Below are positions 61,069-64,000 of a stretch of 64,000 nucleotides of DNA, piece after piece. Origin of the DNA: an uncultured Lachnospiraceae bacterium (GTDB lineage Bacteria > Bacillota > Clostridia > Lachnospirales > Lachnospiraceae); contig CAJTPM010000008.1 of NCBI GenBank assembly GCA_910578085.1, positions 44,698-108,697 on the forward strand, read 5' to 3'. Made by a program: the position numbers and the translations under genes. Numbering within the stretch: position 1 is the stretch's first letter; each line of letters opens with the position of its first letter. Below the pieces are notes generated by a model. It saw only the letters and a list, made by a program, of their open reading frames with translations. It had not been told where the DNA came from and ran no database searches.

Positions 61069-63822
61069 ATGATAGCAGTACAGGGAAAGGAGAATGGCGT
61101 GAATATCAGGACAAAAGAAGAAATCGTGCAATATATGGTAAAATATACGGAAAAATTTCGCATGAACTCTGATTTAAAGCCTTTTACCACCCATATGGCG
61201 GCAGATGAGATCAAGATCAGCCGGAATCTGGCATCTTCTTACCTGAATGATCTGGTGAAGGAGGGAGTGCTTGTAAAAGTGGGCGGCAGGCCGGTGTACT
61301 TTTTTCACAAAAAGACATTGGAGAGAAAATACCGTCTTCAGTTTGAGGAAAACGAGTTTGATTATCCGGAGGATCTGTGGGAGATACTGTCGGAGAGAGT
61401 CGAGGGAAAAGATGAGGAGAATGTGATCGGTTTTTCCGCTACTCTGAATTACTGTATCATCCAATGTAAATCCGCGGTGAAATATCCGGGCTGCGGCGTA
61501 CCGGTCTTAATCTGGGGTGAGGCGGGCACCGGAAAAACCTATCTGGCAAACTACCTCTATCATTATGCCGCAGAAAGCGGGAGCATCGGCACAGACGCGC
61601 CGTACAGAGTGTTTGAGTGCAACGAGGCGGACGGGGAAAGCGGAAGGGATGTTTTAAAGCTGTTCGGAGGAGGCAGCGGGAAAAGAGAAGGTTTCTTAAA
61701 GGAAGCGGCGGGCGGCATCCTGTTTATTGACCACATTGACTGCCTCAGCAAAAAGTGTCAGGAAAGTCTGGCGAGATATCTGGAAGAAAGGACGGCGAAG
61801 GCGGAGGAGAAAGAGGTGAAACTGATCCTGGCAACAAGAAAAAATCCCTCTCTTGTCCTGCAGGAGAGTCTGTTATCCCAGATTCCGGTCATCAGTTTTC
61901 TGCCGCCCCTCAGAGAGAGGAGCGTTCTGGAAAAAAGACTGCTGCTTGCACACTTTTTTGAGAAGGAAGAAAAGCATCTGGGGCATCCGATTTTACTCAG
62001 CGGGAATGTGTACAGGATTCTGATGAAATATCCCTTTGAGGGGAACCTGAGCGAACTGAAGAGCTGTATCAGGGTGATCTGTGCCAATGCTTTTTTACAG
62101 ACGGATACGCCGAAGGAACTGGAAATCAGGAGCTTTCATCTGCCGAATGAACTGATCTCTTCCCTGGAACCGGAGGAGGAGATGGGCGGTGATTCCGGAA
62201 AGATACCGGTCTCATCCCTGGCCATGCAGGAGGAGGACAATTACCTGCTGCCGTTTTTGAAGCGCGTTATGGCTGTCTATGGTGAGTACAACAGAAATGA
62301 GATATCCCGCAATGAGCTGATGCGGAAAGGCAGCGAGTGGCTGAATGATTTTTACGATTTCATTGTCTATGAGAAAAAGTACTCCAATATGAAGATCAGG
62401 GCGCTGACGGAAATTACCGGCAAAGTGCTTTCGAGGGTGAGTGAAAAGCACGGGATCTTTCTTCCGGCAAACTGTGAGTTTGTACTGGCAAGGCTTTTGT
62501 ATGTGATGACCGGGGAGAATACCTCGTTGCTGAAATGGCTGAGAAAAGAGGAGGAAGGAATCAAAGGTTTTCTGGGGCTGTTGGGAGAGGAGTATCCGGC
62601 GGAAGCTTTTATGGCGAAGGAGATGAAGCGGTCGCTTGAAGAGGTGCTGGATGTTGAGTTAGAGGATATCAACCTGATCTTCCTGATCCTGAATGTGAAA
62701 TTTTACAACAGAAAGTCGGCGGGCATCAATCAGACCGGCATCGTAGCGGCGCATGGATATTCAACGGCCAGTTCCATAGCGGACGCGGTAAACAAGCTGA
62801 TCGGCAGGCGGGTTCTGGACGCCTTTGATATGCCGCTTACCACAGATGTGGGGGATATCATTGCGAAGATTAAGGAAGGGTTATCGGAGGGCAGATTTGC
62901 GGATAATCTGATCCTGCTCGTGGATATGGGGACGCTTGAGGAGCTGGGGACTATCATCAGCGAGTGCAGTTCAGCTCATATCGGCGTTATCAACAATATT
63001 TCCACGAAGACAGCCCTGAGCGTGGGAGAGGGGATCGCAAACGGGGAAAAGACCGAGGAGATCCTGCGCAGGACCTGCGAGGAGACGAAAATCGAGTACC
63101 GTCTCTACGACAATGTGCGGAAGGATGCGGCGATCCTGTTCACCAGCGAGTCGGGGACGCCCATGACGGGGCGGGTGCTGCAGATCTTCAAGGACAGTTT
63201 TCCGAAAAATCCGAAGGTAAAGCTGATCGCGGTGGACTGTTCCGGAGGGCTGCATATGGAGTTTGAGGCAATGTGCGCCCGCTATGAGATCCTCTTTGTG
63301 TCGGGCACCATGGATCCCGGGCTTCCGGATATTCCCTACATCGGATTAGAGGACATTATCACCAGCGATTCCATGGAGGATATGAACAGGCTGCTGCGGC
63401 GCTATCTGAGCAGGGAAGAGCTGAAAGCTTTCGACGACAATCTGGTAAAGAACTTTACGCTCCAGAATGTACTGCAGTATCTGACGATACTGGATGCGGA
63501 TAAGCTGCTGAAACTGATCAAGATCGCGGTGGATAAACTGCAAAGCGGGATGGATTGTCATTTTTCCATCAAGACGATCATCGGGATCTATATCCATGTG
63601 TGTTGTCTGATGGAGCGGTTAGTGACGAAAACGCCCATCACCGACTATGTGGATCTGGACTATTTTGTGAAAGAACAGCAGGAGTTTATCAGTCTTCTGA
63701 CGGAGAGTTTTCAGGAGCTGACAGCTCAGTATAATGTAAAGCTGCCCACCAGCGAGATCGCTTATCTGTATGATTATGTCAGACATGACGCCAATGTGGC
63801 GGCCAGAGAAAAGAATGAATAA
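61069..63822 (+). CDS. LevR-like PRD transcription regulator with degenerate AAA+ domain
   Basis: A 917-residue regulator: N-terminal winged helix (residues ~15-80, ISRNLASSYLNDLVKEGVLV), AAA+ domain with Walker A GEAGTGKT (150-157), a helical/PRD-like middle, an EIIA-Man domain with a phosphorylatable His562 in AAHGYSTAS, and a C-terminal PRD. LevR-type activators link PTS phosphorylation to sigma-54 promoters. Two key parts are altered: the GAFTGA sigma-54 contact loop is absent (LFGGGSGKREG lies there), and Walker B reads LFIDHID, with His222 in place of the catalytic Glu. ATG 61069 has AAGGAGG upstream. No PTS gene is next to it. Confidence 0.88.
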   Translation: MIAVQGKENGVNIRTKEEIVQYMVKYTEKFRMNSDLKPFTTHMAADEIKISRNLASSYLNDLVKEGVLVKVGGRPVYFFHKKTLERKYRLQFEENEFDYPEDLWEILSERVEGKDEENVIGFSATLNYCIIQCKSAVKYPGCGVPVLIWGEAGTGKTYLANYLYHYAAESGSIGTDAPYRVFECNEADGESGRDVLKLFGGGSGKREGFLKEAAGGILFIDHIDCLSKKCQESLARYLEERTAKAEEKEVKLILATRKNPSLVLQESLLSQIPVISFLPPLRERSVLEKRLLLAHFFEKEEKHLGHPILLSGNVYRILMKYPFEGNLSELKSCIRVICANAFLQTDTPKELEIRSFHLPNELISSLEPEEEMGGDSGKIPVSSLAMQEEDNYLLPFLKRVMAVYGEYNRNEISRNELMRKGSEWLNDFYDFIVYEKKYSNMKIRALTEITGKVLSRVSEKHGIFLPANCEFVLARLLYVMTGENTSLLKWLRKEEEGIKGFLGLLGEEYPAEAFMAKEMKRSLEEVLDVELEDINLIFLILNVKFYNRKSAGINQTGIVAAHGYSTASSIADAVNKLIGRRVLDAFDMPLTTDVGDIIAKIKEGLSEGRFADNLILLVDMGTLEELGTIISECSSAHIGVINNISTKTALSVGEGIANGEKTEEILRRTCEETKIEYRLYDNVRKDAAILFTSESGTPMTGRVLQIFKDSFPKNPKVKLIAVDCSGGLHMEFEAMCARYEILFVSGTMDPGLPDIPYIGLEDIITSDSMEDMNRLLRRYLSREELKAFDDNLVKNFTLQNVLQYLTILDADKLLKLIKIAVDKLQSGMDCHFSIKTIIGIYIHVCCLMERLVTKTPITDYVDLDYFVKEQQEFISLLTESFQELTAQYNVKLPTSEIAYLYDYVRHDANVAAREKNE

Positions 63823-63837
63823 TAGAAGGGTGGATCC

Positions 63838-63893
63838 TGCTGACAGGGGATCTGCGGAACTGGAACAAAACAGCAGATCCCATGGAAGCGCAC
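63838..63893 (+). repeat. Covarying hairpin element, locus 3 copy a
   Basis: GGGATCTGC (63847-63855) pairs perfectly with GCAGATCCC (63873-63881) around a 17-base loop starting GGAACTGGAA. Bases 63838-63893 are identical to 63945-64000. It follows the LevR-like gene stop. Confidence 0.85.
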
Positions 63894-63944
63894 AAGACAA
63901 TTTGCAGACGTGAAACGGCTGGAAATTGGTCTTACAAAACCGTG

Positions 63945-64000
63945 TGCTGACAGGGGATCTGCGGAACTGGAACAAAACAGCAGATCCCATGGAAGCGCAC
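63945..64000 (+). repeat. Covarying hairpin element, locus 3 copy b, running to the window edge
   Basis: An exact 56-base repeat of copy a, 107 bases downstream, with the complete stem GGGATCTGC/GCAGATCCC. Unlike the second copies at the other two loci it keeps the right arm. It continues past the end of the window. Confidence 0.85.

Noticed and set aside
60836..61072. A 78-codon frame before the LevR-like gene
   Set aside because: It begins within the maf terminator, has no ribosome site and has low-information codons; the strong hairpin and T-run there are better explained as a terminator.

Overview
The window looks like a chromosome segment of an anaerobic Gram-positive Clostridia member, most likely a Lachnospiraceae-type gut bacterium. 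This is inferred from strong AGGAGG-type ribosome sites, an LL-diaminopimelate aminotransferase (DapL) route to lysine and peptidoglycan, a GatCAB amidotransferase, an ANTAR regulator beside glnA, an Rpn-family gene, a DUF1703-type AAA ATPase and the overall codon style. Almost every gene lies on the plus strand; only one confident gene (39658-40134) is on the minus strand. No rRNA or tRNA gene was seen.

Region 1 (1-9326) is the right-hand part of a surface-glycan locus with a phosphonate branch. It holds a ParB-like fragment, a GT2 glycosyltransferase, an alkaline-phosphatase-fold protein, a PEP mutase fused to a cytidylyltransferase domain (the C-P bond-forming enzyme), a metallophosphoesterase, an NDP-sugar epimerase/dehydratase, a LicC/PntC-like nucleotidyltransferase and an NAD(P)-dependent dehydrogenase. 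No phosphonopyruvate decarboxylase or AEP transaminase is visible, so the final phosphonate is unknown. A 5'-truncated Rpn-family gene with a heptad minisatellite separates this from region 2.

Region 2 (10776-25432) is a second glycan cluster, very AT-rich from about 12.9 to 21.9 kb. It has three GT2 enzymes, a CDP-glycerol-transferase-like GT-B protein with a long C-terminal extension, four methyltransferases, a pyruvyltransferase-CgeB fusion, an alpha/alpha-barrel protein, a non-hydrolysing UDP-GlcNAc 2-epimerase and a TIM-barrel sugar isomerase/epimerase. A Rossmann-like module recurs on at least four proteins of regions 1-2.

Region 3 (25628-43364) carries a two-component system, a CgeB/GT2/HisC-like operon with a 44-residue membrane peptide, a small export protein, a relic of a type V-A (Cas12a-type) CRISPR repeat pair, a methyltransferase, a DUF1703 ATPase, Hsp33, NAD synthetase, and a divergent pair made of a small membrane protein and a large LysM protein.

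Region 4 (43430-64000) is mostly housekeeping with accessory insertions: glnA with a clear promoter and tandem leader hairpins, an ANTAR regulator, dapF, dapL, aspS, then a broken AbiE-like toxin-antitoxin cassette next to a duplicated acetyltransferase fragment, gatC-(GNAT)-gatA-gatB, a BcgI-like two-gene restriction-modification system, maf, and a LevR-like regulator with a degenerate AAA+ domain.

Three intergenic loci (26.3-26.5, 46.6-46.8 and 63.8-64.0 kb) carry copies of an unrecognised repeat, always as a pair about 107-111 bp apart. Its hairpin has a conserved GGAACTGGAA-like loop and stems that covary between loci. This, the Cas12a-type repeat relic and the incomplete phosphonate pathway are the most interesting items.
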